DNA of 64,000 bases from Ustulina deusta (taxonomy: Eukaryota; Ascomycota; Sordariomycetes; Xylariales; Xylariaceae), in contig JAJNNX010000002.1 of NCBI GenBank assembly GCA_023159155.1, positions 2,232,001 to 2,296,000 on the forward strand. The letters run 5' to 3'. Within the stretch, counting starts at the first letter, position 1; the number at the start of each line of letters is the position of its first letter. This document shows, piece by piece, positions 34,301 to 46,550 of the stretch. A model generated the notes under the pieces. That model was not told the DNA's origin. It ran no database searches and saw only the letters and a list, made by a program, of their open reading frames with translations. The position numbers and the translations under genes are program-made.

Positions 34301-36340
34301 CTACCTAGGCGGTCCTAGTCGTCTCTCCCGCCTGCGGACGATTGCTGCTTCCGTGAATAAGCACATGTCCTCGAGGAGATCGCAGACATCATATCTGACT
34401 TGCCTACCGTCTCTCAGCCTCTCCTCCTGGCATACGACTCTCTCCAGCACAGTGATAAAGTCCCTCACGCTCGCATCGCGGCAGAACCGCATAATCCCAA
34501 TGCAGATCTTGCTCCACGTGACGATCCACTCGGGGTCGAGGGAGCCGCCGGCCTCGCGGAACTCGATCGTGCGCTTCTCGCCGTCGCGGATGGGCGAGCG
34601 GAAAGTAAACGATCCGTACGCCATGAAGTTGTAGTTCAATCGCGGCGCGTACATCTCGTCCTCGTCGTCCTCGCCCGGATCCACCAGCAGCATCGCCAGG
34701 GCCGCGGCCGACTCCACGCCGAGAATGGTGCAGAGCCCCGCGCGTGTGTCGGTCACGACGTGGTCTCTGCAGTCGGGCCCGGCGCACGCCGCGCTATCGC
34801 GTCGGTGGCTTTCCAGCGGGTCGGGCCGTCCTTCGCCGTCCGGGCGTGGTAACCACGCTATCCACTCCCAGTGGGCATCTGTGAGGTAAGCGTCATCTGA
34901 TACGCGAGCGATGTACGAATCCGAAAGCTGGGCGATGTCGTGGGGCTGCAGTTTCTCCCCGGCGCGGGCTCTGTTGTTCGGAGGCAGTGGGCTGACGGAA
35001 TTGCGGAACGACGACGAGTCTGTCATGTCCGTTCCCTTTGCAGGTTCTTTGTTCGCAGCCCCAGCGTTGGGAGAGCTAGGAATATTGTTTTCACCCCCTC
35101 GCAATGCTTGAGACGCGAGTGGGTTGAAACCACCACTGGTATCGGAAGAGTCGGGCTCGCCGCTAGAAATAGAATAACTGTCGTCGCTCCCTGGAGAAGG
35201 AGTCGGGAGCCCGTCAAATGCCTTATGCTTAGTCGGGTCGTAAACACTACTAACAGGAGAGTCAGGATCACCGCCTAAACCAGGGCCGAAGAGAGATCCT
35301 GGATTATTGCTACCGGCCCCCGGGAGATTCGACAAGTTCCCGGGAGAGGATGCGCTGGAACCGTCGCTACTGCCAGGGGAGTTAGGAGTTTCACTAGGCG
35401 TACCAGGAGACGACACGCCGCCGCCCCTGAGGCCAGAGGGACTAGTAGAGGATCTATTACTGCCAGACTTACTAGAAGACCCGGTTGGGCTGGAAGTTCC
35501 ACCGGGAAACCCCTTATTCAAAGCCTGCGAGGCAGGCGGGTCAAAGTCGCTGCTGGTGTCAGTGGTGGGTTCAGAGGAATTGACAAGAGGGCTGCTGTCC
35601 CTGCTCTGAGCAGAAGCAGGGGCAGTGGAAGCGGGGGCGCCGCCCAGTTCTTTCGCCAGCCTCCTCGCGTATTCCTCCGCCCGCTCTCTTGCGAGTTCTT
35701 TTAACCGCTTCACCTCGTTCACCAGTTTGTCGACATTGTCAATGGGGAAAGTAGGGTCCTCCATCAGTACATCCAGGCGATCGAGGAGAAAGTCCTCAAT
35801 GTCATCCTCGTTGACCGAGATGTCTTCGTCGTCGCTTTCGTCGTCAGGGGGGAGCCGGGAATCATCCTCACCATCGATCTCGCCGCGGTCCTGCAGCTCG
35901 ACTAGCCTCTGCAGGCGAACCACGGCCAAGCTGGGATCTTTCCGATTATAAGACCGGGCCCGAGGTTGTTCGAGATCGGCGCCTATATTCGCGTTAAACA
36001 GGATCGAGTCGGCGTTGGGGTGCAACCTCCACGAACTCCGCATCACATTGGTGTACGGTGCGCATTTGTGCATTAGGCGCTCGTATTCGGTATCCGAAAG
36101 CTCGCCCACGCTTGTGTGGCCGTACAGCTTCTCGCATATTTCGATGATGAGGAGGGTGTACTGTTCGTTGGAACTTAGAATCTCGGGATATTGGTGTCCG
36201 TATTCCCGGAGACAGCGGGTCCGGAACTCATTTGTCATCAAGAGGCTTTGGAAGCGGCGGTCATACGCGCCGCCATTATCACCAACATTCCTTGAACCAT
36301 CACTACTTGATGAGGACGAAGATGACGAGGAGGAAGAAGA

Positions 36341-36373
<33 letters not shown>

Positions 36374-37318
36374 GGAAGAGGAAGAAGGCTCCCGATTTGA
36401 TGTAGCACCAGACCTCTCACTTTCCTGTGGCGGTGGCGGCCTTTCACTTAATGTGATAAACGGGCCGTTTTGCACGCGCTCTCGGGCATACCACTCCCAT
36501 TCTTCCCTGCCCCCTAACTCGGCCTCTTCCCTGGCCGTATCAGACCAAGGAACAACCGGTATCGGGTCCAGAGTGGTGAGACCGAAGGACGACCGGCTGA
36601 GCTCCTCCGCATGGCGGTCGACGAAGGCCTGCGCGTCAGCAGGTCTCATCCCGCTCCAGCGCGCGAGCCGGCTCCGATGCCGAATAGTCGTGTCGTGCTC
36701 TCCGACGCGGCGCCAGGGGGCATGCAGCCTAGACAGCATGGGATCGGCAGCCCAGAGAAACGCGCCGGCGCGTTTCAGCGTCTTAGCATCGAAGTATCGA
36801 GGACCGTTTCCGACGTGCACGTGGAAGCCGCAGGACGCGTTGACCCGCACGCGGTATCTCGACTTGAGCAGGTTGACGACGAAGCGGGTCTCATCGTAGG
36901 CGCGTGGGTCGTCCCAACAGGCCGGGCTTCGTAGCTCCAAGCCGAGCCACTTGTAATTCGTCGGCTTGCTCTCTTCGACTGTTCCCGGCTTGACTGAGGA
37001 ATCGACGTCGACATCCCAGCAGTCGAGGCCTTCAAGATGAAGAGGAACGTCGTAGTTCGGCTTGCGTTCTGCGTCCCGTACACGAATACCGTGATCGCGG
37101 AGCGTCGTTCGAATATGCTCTTGGACGACCGCCGTCTCGGCGGCTTCGGCGGACTCACGATTGACACGGAGGATAGGGGCTAGGGTGGAGCTATTCGATT
37201 CATCTGGGTCGACATCAGCTGGGTATAGATATGCTACGAGTAGCTCGATCTCGATGCCGTAGCTAAGGCGCGTACCGACGGGCACGGTGAATGTCTTGGT
37301 TTTCTGATTGGTTGTCAT
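34301..37318 (-). CDS. Putative amidoligase-family protein (Amidoligase_2-like) with a giant low-complexity insert
   Basis: Uninterrupted frame of 1005 residues. The family has a glutamine-synthetase/carboxylate-amine ligase fold and is predicted to form amide bonds with ATP; fungal members have no established substrate. Seen: SYGIEIELL (19-27) with paired glutamates, WLGLELRSP (124-132), CGFHVHVG (163-170) and near the end RTIEFREAGGSLDPEW, the usual conserved metal- and nucleotide-site motifs. The core is split: between about 300 and 830 lies a Ser run of about 28 residues, an acidic segment (DDESDDEDISVNEDD), a Glu/Arg coiled coil, and Ser/Pro/Gly-rich blocks with two related copies of SDFDPPASQALNKG / SGGFNPLASQALRGG. 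No signal peptide. The motifs are seen; catalytic activity is inferred. The complementary strand of the Ser run yields a false poly-Glu frame. Confidence 0.75.
36310..36393. repeat. TCT/TCC (Ser) codon microsatellite in the amidoligase-like gene
   Basis: On the plus strand it reads as GAA/GAG-type triplets; on the coding strand it gives about 28 consecutive serines with mixed TCN/AGT codons, so it is partly selected or old rather than a pure slippage tract. Confidence 0.85.
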
Positions 37319-38124
37319 GATGGCCCGATGTGATGCTCTTTTTGAATCCCTAGGGGCTGCTGAGGAGGGAGAACTGGAAGTATACCAGCTTCTTGTCTTC
37401 CTCCTAACAAACGCGTTAATGTTACCTCTCTATTTCAAATAGGGCGGAATGTCAGTTCGTACAACTCAACTTCAAGGCTCTGTTGGATCGCGGACACGAT
37501 CGTATTAATCTATGAATGTTACTGAAAGAGGCTTGATGACAAGGCTTTGGTCGATGCCTGCAATGAAAGCCAACGAATGCCGGCAGGAGAGTTACACACA
37601 AGGGCGGCGGCGGACTTCAAGGCTACTTCGATATTCTATATATCAAAGGAATAACATAAAGCACCCCATACCTAGCTTTCAGCACAATTATATTGTTTTT
37701 GTTGTTATTTTGACAAGTTTCCATCGCCAGAGTGGCGATACCTCATTCTTTCTTCAACGATAATACTCCCACTAGAATAGTACAGCTGCCCAAAGGCGAA
37801 AGACTGCTCGAAAGACTGTTCAAGGCACTAAAAAAGAAAGTGCCGAGTCCAAATCCCCCATATTCACCAACCTCGTATCTTCTCTTCATATACCAAATCA
37901 TTGCTCCAATCGTCCCGCGTCGTGAACCGGAGTGTTATCGTGCATTGTTTTCAGCGTTCGAATCGAAAAATTCAGAGTCCATTGCTATGCTACAACGTGC
38001 CCTCAATGACACATCACTGCAACAGTCGTACCACAAATTAGAACCTGGCGTATTACTCTTTTCCTACGTGTGCATCATTCCATGATCTTTAACCCATCAG
38101 CTCAACATTGCAGCATGCCCTTAC
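37319..38124. other. Region between amidoligase-like promoter and DUF7707 3' end
   Basis: About 800 bp. A plus-strand frame occupies 37732-38085 (see separate entry); otherwise it is the amidoligase-like promoter and the 3' flank of the DUF7707 gene. Confidence 0.5.
37732..38085 (+). CDS. Possible small or partial protein-coding exon, unknown
   Basis: Open frame of about 117 codons with protein-like composition: an amphipathic basic helix (GERLLERLFKALKKK), a Pro/Tyr stretch, then a hydrophobic segment and ALFSAFESKNSESIAML. It has no in-frame ATG near its beginning; the upstream frame is closed by a TGA at 37711. It would therefore need an upstream exon joined at a CCAG acceptor near 37730, or a non-ATG start. 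I see no partner exon that convinces me. It may be a remnant or chance. Confidence 0.22.
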   Translation: MAIPHSFFNDNTPTRIVQLPKGERLLERLFKALKKKVPSPNPPYSPTSYLLFIYQIIAPIVPRREPECYRALFSAFESKNSESIAMLQRALNDTSLQQSYHKLEPGVLLFSYVCIIP

Positions 38125-38935
38125 CTAGAGGGCGTAGGCAAGCAGGCCAAGTGCTATAGCGGCAGCGCCGTTTCCAAGATGCTGGATATGGGCGGTGGGG
38201 ATAGTGGCAGCGCCTTCCGATGTTGAGCTACTCGGCGCAGCGGTTGTCGTCGAATGAGGCGTAGCAGACGCGCTGGAACTGGTAGTGGTAGTCGCAGCAC
38301 CCTCGCCCTGGTGGTCGCTGACGTTTTCGGTACCACACTTGTCACCGAACGTTGCCGTGCAGTTCTTTTGGCCAGCGGCGTTACCCGCGTTGTCGGCAGT
38401 ACAATCATCCTGGCGTTTCGTGCAAACAAACTATTTGGTAACAGAGTCAGCGACTCGTGCGGATGGGGAGATTCGGCTGTTAATAAAGCCGAGCGGGTTT
38501 GATCGTTGGAGGATAGGCTTACCCAGGGGATTGTATTCTCAAACTCGTTCATATCAGGGTAGGTCCCGCCTACACACTCACACGAGAAGTCGAGAGTGCT
38601 CTAAAAGACGAGCCAAGAGCAGTTTGTTAGTCGGTTGCATTTCAAGCATAGAGTAGCGGATGAGACGGACAGGATCGCAGTCGTTCCGGAGAACTGTCCC
38701 ACACAAGGTGTTGCAGCTGTTTTGCTGTGCGTTGCACCAATTCGCTAGGTATCCAGAGTCAGCATCATCAGATCGCGTTTGTCTGAGACATGGACTGGAC
38801 AGCGGGAGGCGATGTACATTGCTCGAGGGGGGTGACCTCGGATGGGTTGATTGTGAAGGTAGAGTTCGAGTTGGCCTGAGCGGAGACCAGCGAGAGAGTC
38901 GAGAGCGCCAGAAGCGCGACTCGATCGGCGAACAT
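38125..38935 (-). CDS. Secreted Cys-rich DUF7707-type protein, probably GPI-anchored (four exons)
   Basis: Minus-strand exons 38935-38818, 38744-38671, 38600-38523 and 38430-38125, 191 residues. Seen: a signal peptide (MFADRVALLALSTLSLVSAQA), then FTINPSEV, and a Cys-rich ectodomain assembled across the exons (WCNAQQNSCNTLCG, NDCDP, STLDFSCECVGGTYPDM, then FVCTKRQDDCTADN and CTATFGDKCG). A Ser/Thr/Ala-rich stalk (about 140-175) and a short hydrophobic C-terminus (GAAAIALGLLAYAL) suggest GPI attachment. This pattern, including the intron just before the WC motif, is what I know from fungal DUF7707 surface proteins of unknown function. All three introns keep frame. Likely cell-wall or plasma-membrane outer face. 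Confidence 0.8.
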
Positions 38936-41719
38936 TGTCGCGGAGATGGTTTGCTGTCGATGATGGATTGATTGAGGCGAGATGATGGGTTTGTTGGGTT
39001 CGGGTCGTGCCGAATGCAGACAGTAGAGAGAGCGGGCCACCAATGCCAAGTAGCTAAGAGTGCGACGTTGTGCTGAGTGGGATACGATGCATGTGTCTAG
39101 TATGATGTTTGGAACTTTGTGGACAACGAAGAAGAGGGCGAGTAGGAGTATGGCTGAGGTGGTGAGAGGCGGCCGAGGTTGGAAGGAAAACAAGCACAGG
39201 CAAAAGGGTAGAAGAGCAGTAATGCAAGTAAATGAAGGAACGAAGTGCTTGTTTGAGTTGGCCAAACAACCCGGGGTAATTGCTATCTGCCTGCAGTGAC
39301 ACGCTACACTGCACTAGGTACACCTGATATAGATATATAGTAGTAGCTATGTATAGGTAAGGTATACCGGGTATGTTATCTTCCCTTCACTTACCCTACA
39401 TAGATACTTACTTAAATAGTAATACCTAGTAGCTCAGTAGATATACTACATGTATTGAAGAAGGCACTCCAAGCGCTATCGAGTCGATAGCTATCTATAA
39501 GCACAAATACTATCTTTACTCTCGGTCGGGTATCTTACTGACCATACCTACATATACATACATGCGTATGTAGTATGTATGTAGGCGCCATTGTGCTTGA
39601 TTATGCATCTCCCTAATTGGGATTGGGCAGGTAAACCGGATGAGATTCCACCAGGTAAAGATGCGTGGAAATCCATTGTGAATGGAAAATTGACGATGAA
39701 GCTCACGATAATCACGCAGAGTCGGAGACGCGAACAGGGATGCTGCTGGATATAACTAATCCTAACTAGGTAGTTCTGACGGAGCGATGCGGCGGTAGTG
39801 TGTCTCGGCTACGACTCTCTGAGCGAACTACAAACCAAGTACCTGGTAGTACTACCTCGTGTTACATTACACCTACTAATTCCATCTCGGCGGGTTGGGA
39901 CACCTGGGAAGGTTGAAGTACCTTTTCTGTATTGTCTAGTACATTCACACGGACAGTCAGCGACCCGAATAGGACTGGCGGCCAGCCAGTTCCTGCCTCT
40001 CCATGGACACTAGACTAGATCTCCCTACATCTATGTAGGTAGGTACTAGTATCTCTAGTATACTACCTCAGGTATGAGGCAGCTCTTTTTTGCCATGTTT
40101 CGCCTGGCAAACCTAAACCAATTGTAACTGAGTTATTATATCCTACAAGATGATGAATCATTATTACAGGAGAGGAAAAGCAAATAGTGAAGGACCTTTT
40201 AGGTACAACTAAAGAAGAGAATTAAAGAATCAAAGCAGAGTGTACAGCATACATAGGTATCAGTAGGTATACGTAATCTACCCGTACACTATAAGTAGTA
40301 GTGAGCTTAGTATTTGCATATACGCAACAGAGAGGATGCATGCATGCATGTCTTTCCCGGCATTGTGCCTCGTATTTTGGCGCAGACATGCAAGTCGGCC
40401 CATCTTATCCGACGTTTTGATATACGCTAAGTACGACATGTTCCAACCTACAATGTACCAGCTCAATGATTCTTTTTGTCCTCGAAACCCCGTTCTATGG
40501 CGGGTTGCAGTCACTTCTCTTCTCGAGTACTTGGCCAAGCCCCATATCGTGCCGCTGCCGATGCCGATTCATCCGGAGTTGGAGTGTAGGGTACCTAGGT
40601 TAGTCCAGTTTTGGTATGCGCACCGAGATACCTCATCACACTGCGTAGTACTAGGTATCTACTAGTATATAAGTAAGTGGTGTAGGAGTTTGTGATTTCC
40701 TTTTTCTTTCAAAACGCCCCATTGCGATCCTATTGTTGGTCAGCTGGCCAAATTTGTGATATCCTGATTATTTCCACTGTTGGTCAAGGAAACAAATAAT
40801 ACCAAGTACCCACAGCATATCGGCCTACTCAGTACCTACCTAGACCTGGACCTATCTATGCTAAGTACATTCACAATGCGTTTTTGCAACTTCTGGAACA
40901 CACATGAAACGCTACCCCAATTTTGTAGACGTCTGTACCTACCTATGTATTTATAGGTACTAGATAGCTGTTAGGTGGTGTACCATGCACAACTACCAGA
41001 AACAGAGATGCCAGCGTTTGTTTTTGTTTTGTTTTGGTGGTTTTTTTCTCTTGCCCTTTCTCTATCCTTTGTGTTCTGCAAATCGGGCTTCAAGTTACCA
41101 GCTTGTGGCTTTCAGAACTTTAAGTACTACGGAGGAGGTAACTACATATGTATGTAGGAATGCACGCAAGTAGCATACTTAGTAGTACATAACCTGGTGT
41201 ACCCATTTGGCCAATGGCTGTGAGCAGCGAACCTATTCACATTCTTGGCGATCGCAACCTCTGCCGGATCTACAGGTACAGGCCTTGTATTACGTAAGAT
41301 TGATGTAAGTAATTGACTTGTTTCCAACTGCAGTCCTGAATATCCGAACAATGTTGAGACGTCCCACATGCGCCACAAATTCAAAGAGCAGAGAAAGAGA
41401 AGGACCAAGAGCCTATTGTCCAATACCTAAATTTTCTTCGGGCCGTTGCAGGTGTGCGTACTTCATGAGTATATCCCATTATTCCTCAGCGCAACTGAAA
41501 GAAGAGGCTCTACGCTAAAGACATAGCCATTATGCTCACCTATAGCAACAGCCTTGTTAGATCAAGGAAATGCATTCTCCCTAAAACATGAGGCTCTATA
41601 TAAGCTGGCGCTTGTCCTGCCATCCCACCGTCTCGGACAACAACCACAGTCCCTCGAGCATTTGATCAAAATCTCGTACACTTTCCCAGGATATCCTAGC
41701 ATACTTCGGCTCGGACACC
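38936..41719. other. Divergent intergenic region rich in AGGTA/TACCT motifs
   Basis: Lies between the DUF7707 and kinesin-like genes, which start outward. AGGTACC/CCTACC-type motifs cluster at about 39340-40060 and 40590-40960. No supported coding frame; minus-strand frames near 39054-39323 overlap the DUF7707 promoter and leader. Confidence 0.5.
41595..41604 (+). promoter_or_regulatory. TATA-like box upstream of the kinesin-like gene
   Basis: TCTATATAAG lies about 115 bp before the ATG at 41720, a plausible distance for a fungal core promoter. No transcript evidence. Confidence 0.35.
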
Positions 41720-43501
41720 ATGTCCGACAGCGATCTTACGCAAGCAATCAAAAGCCTCCAGGCTGAGGTTTTTTCGTTGAGGGAAATAGTTTCTGGGCAG
41801 CCAAAAAGGTCAGACATTCTCCAAACCACCTTGTCTTCTCTCGTCCGTGATCACATTGATGGTCTCGGACATCATTTGAACTCGTTGACCGAGGCGGTGA
41901 AGAAAAGCAATTGCGATAAGACGAGAGAGTTAGAGTTCCAGGTTGCCTTGGTCTCTTCACATATCGAAAATAGTTTTCGAGGCTTAGCTCAAGAAATAGC
42001 TAGCACCTTTCGTAATGCCACTTCAGGCGACGCTGAGGAAAACACGCCCAACAACCAAGTTCTTGAGTCAGCATCACAGTTGGTTGAAGCCAGGGTTGAG
42101 CTGAAATCCAAGGATGAAGAGATACAAAGGCTTAAAGCCGCACTAGCACTCGCAGAGTGTCAGGGAACTGATGATATCGAACGTTGGAAAAAATCCGTAG
42201 AAGAGCTCCAAAAATCTACCAGGACTCAAGATGAAATTATATCTACGCAAGACGCACAACTAGCCAAGTATGAAGAAGATGCCCGTCTTTTCATAACCAG
42301 ATATCGGAATCTAGTTGAAGAACTTGCCACTGCGAAGGGCAATATACGAGTCATGGTCAGAATCCGGCCAGCAGAAGGCGCCCCTGGAGAGGATTTGATC
42401 AAATTCACAAACCCAGATAATCCAAACAATGGAAATTCCACCCTTCCTTGGACTAATATGAGAGTTACTTATCTGGATGAGAGTGGCAGAACAGAGAACC
42501 GAGATTTCGAATTTCAGAGAGCTTTCGCGGGCGGTGAAAGTAATGAAACCGTCTTCAATGAAGTCAAAGACTTTGCACAGTCAGCAGCTCTAGGGAATTC
42601 CTCCACAATCATGGCGTACGGAGCAACCGGTACAGGTAAGAGCTATACGTTTTTATCAAACGACGGGCTCGTACACAGCTTTATCACCCTCCTCTTTCGC
42701 CTTGCCGATGAAGACAGTGGTCAATATGGCTATGAATTCCATATAACGGCTGTTGAAATTTACTTGAACAAAGTGTTTGACTTGCTTCAAACGCCCGTTG
42801 GCGACCAAAAGGTAGAGGTGAAGCTGACCGCAGAATCTGCTATAAAGCTCAGTTCCCAGCAAGAGGCCTTCGAGATTATCAAGCAGGCGATAGGTCGCAG
42901 AGAGGCTGCATCAACAAGACAGAACAATACTTCTTCGCGCTCCCACTTCGTCATATCCGTAAGGATCGTGAGGAGGTCAGTACTCGATGGGAATGAAACC
43001 ATTGGTACTGCCTCATTCGTCGATCTTGCGGGAAGCGAGGCAGCAGGGAAAAACCTACTATCCGGCCCTGCAGGCCCTCAACAAGCTTTGCAATATGATC
43101 AAGGGCAGGATATTAATAAGGGTCTGCTCGACCTCGGGAAAAACATCAGGAGTGTCGCTACAGGGGGTAGATTTTTTCCTAGTCACAACCTCACGAGATG
43201 TCTACGGACAAGTCTCACGCAGGGGTCGCGGTTGCTTGTAATCGCGACAGTATCTCCGCTCACTGCTAACCAAACCAACACCTTAGGGACGCTAAGATGG
43301 ACCACTGAGGCCATAGGTCCCGTCGGGGGAAGGCATCTGGCGCCAAAGACCTCCGAGAGATCGTCATCTCGTAGTAGTAAACTCCCGGCATCCCCAGAAG
43401 TCAAACGGAGTCCCTCTGCGGCATCAGCAGCTTCGTCCAAAATCGCCACGCCATCTAGGGCGAAACCCTCTAGTACGGGCCAAGGAAAGAGTAAGCCGTA
43501 A
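41720..43501 (+). CDS. Short divergent kinesin-14-like motor protein
   Basis: Intronless frame of 593 residues. Family role: minus-end-directed microtubule motor. Seen: a coiled-coil stalk (about 115-205), then the kinesin-14 neck signature (AKGNIRVMVRIRP, near 208), P-loop GATGTGKS (301-308), switch I NNTSSRSH (near 402-409), switch II DLAGSEA (near 435), and a Ser/Lys-rich basic tail after about 535. Stalk before motor is the kinesin-14 order. It is shorter than typical Kar3/KlpA proteins. The usual RNSKLT microtubule-contact helix is replaced by a diverged PSHNLTRCLRTSL, so ATP binding looks intact but microtubule binding may be altered. Probably an accessory or lineage-specific paralogue rather than the main kinesin-14. 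Confidence 0.85.
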   Translation: MSDSDLTQAIKSLQAEVFSLREIVSGQPKRSDILQTTLSSLVRDHIDGLGHHLNSLTEAVKKSNCDKTRELEFQVALVSSHIENSFRGLAQEIASTFRNATSGDAEENTPNNQVLESASQLVEARVELKSKDEEIQRLKAALALAECQGTDDIERWKKSVEELQKSTRTQDEIISTQDAQLAKYEEDARLFITRYRNLVEELATAKGNIRVMVRIRPAEGAPGEDLIKFTNPDNPNNGNSTLPWTNMRVTYLDESGRTENRDFEFQRAFAGGESNETVFNEVKDFAQSAALGNSSTIMAYGATGTGKSYTFLSNDGLVHSFITLLFRLADEDSGQYGYEFHITAVEIYLNKVFDLLQTPVGDQKVEVKLTAESAIKLSSQQEAFEIIKQAIGRREAASTRQNNTSSRSHFVISVRIVRRSVLDGNETIGTASFVDLAGSEAAGKNLLSGPAGPQQALQYDQGQDINKGLLDLGKNIRSVATGGRFFPSHNLTRCLRTSLTQGSRLLVIATVSPLTANQTNTLGTLRWTTEAIGPVGGRHLAPKTSERSSSRSSKLPASPEVKRSPSAASAASSKIATPSRAKPSSTGQGKSKP

Positions 43502-43553
43502 TTTTTGAACTCCAATTTAATAATTTTCCTTTGTGATTTCCTCATACATGGAA

Positions 43554-43584
<31 letters not shown>

Positions 43585-44573
43585 ACAAATAGAGAGTAAT
43601 GACGCAATTTCTCTAATCTATAGGAGAGGTATGTAATTTTACCTTGTATTTCCATCTTCCACTATAAGTTCGTCCTAGATAAACAAGATAAATAGCAAAG
43701 AAAGTTGAGCCGCTCGCTGATTAGCCTATGCAACCTTTATCTCGAGAGCTACAACCCCCAATTACGCAACTTGTGCCCCCGATATATGCCAACGGGGGGC
43801 ATACTAGACTCTAGCGTACGGCCTGCTCTTTTCTGTGTCCCATTATTCTAAAACCGGCCCGTAATAAATAGTGTCTATAAAAGGTTTTGTTCAACTTATT
43901 CTAACCGCAGGATTTTGCAGTTGGTTACTTGCTTCAATTGTAGATACGCCTTTCGGTGCACATATTATGTCGTAGGCTTAAGTGGTCTGATATGAAACTT
44001 GTTCAAACAAAAGAGTTGAGAATCCCGAAACTATCTAAGTGATTACCTAGAGCGCTTGCCTTGAAGTATTGAAGCGGATCTTTGTTCGATTGCTGATACC
44101 GCGCTACTCTCTCGCTAAACCACATTGAAGAAAAAAAAAATCGGATCCGGGTCACGGAGGATGTGTCCCGTTGGAATCCTAATCGGGGCGATCTCGAAAG
44201 TGATATCCGCCCGGGGAAGAGCGGAGAAAAGTGACATGCCAAGAGTAGTCTCTAGGATGGCCCCAAACCTTTGATAGGCACGCTAATAAATAAATAAACA
44301 GTTTTATAGCTCTTTGCAGTGCTGAAAATGTTTGAGATAGATGACATATTACCATGTCCAGAACGTGGGTAAGCACCGGGACACTCCACTTGGTGATTTG
44401 GCCAGTGTACGAATCTATTCGCTTTTCCATCAATCAGAATCAATGTGATCGTGGTGTATTACGTGTACGAGTACTCTGGCCACCACAGGTCTTAAACTCG
44501 CAGTATCGGTTCGCAGAATAGTCTTCAGGTTCCGATACTCGCCTCGCCTCGCAAACCAGTCAATTTGATCACA
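43502..44573. other. Intergenic with a 28-C homopolymer
   Basis: Only notable item is the poly-C tract at 43557-43584, about 55 bp after the kinesin-like stop. No supported gene; the right part is the GH53 promoter. Confidence 0.55.
43557..43584. repeat. Poly-C run of 28
   Basis: Uninterrupted C tract in the 3' flank of the kinesin-like gene; it reads as poly-G on the other strand. Confidence 0.9.
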
Positions 44574-46175
<1,602 letters not shown>

Positions 46176-46550
46176 GGTTTCATGTACATCGCGGCCAATT
46201 TGGAGGGACTAAGCGAGGGGCAAATTGGTTTTTAGTATGAACAAAAAACGAAAACGGCATCCCTTTGAGTTATACTGTTAATTGGTGCCCTCGCAGGGGA
46301 ATCAGCTTTGTACTATAGCGAAGCGCTTTGTCGGCCAATCCAAAGTCACATAATCACATTAACAAAGGGGCATCAGGCATGGGACTCGACTGGTGAAGTT
46401 GCTGGTCCATGAAGACAAGCGTGCCTAAGAACAATGAACCCTCAAAACGAAAGTATCTGAGACTGACTTGTCTCTGCCTCATGTCCAATCCGTAATGACG
46501 ACCTCACATATTTTAGTTCAATTCTTGTCTTCAATTCTCTTACATCCATA
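46176..46550. other. Intergenic, GH53 3' end to Cys-rich membrane gene promoter
   Basis: No coding feature. No upstream exon encoding a signal peptide for the next gene was found, although the frame is open without ATG from 46467. Confidence 0.5.

Noticed and set aside
34400..34852. 150-codon plus-strand frame
   Set aside because: Shadow of the GC-rich 3' end of the amidoligase-like gene, with Arg/Ala/Val-rich composition typical of antisense frames.
36757..36776. 20-bp perfect palindrome inside the amidoligase-like gene
   Set aside because: Lies in well-conserved coding sequence (ETLKRAGAFLWA) of high GC; most simply a coincidence of codons.
36015..36899. 294-codon plus-strand frame with a long poly-Glu run
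   Set aside because: It is the complement of the Ser-rich insert of the amidoligase-like gene; the run and the openness of the frame are explained by the TCT/TCC codon tract.
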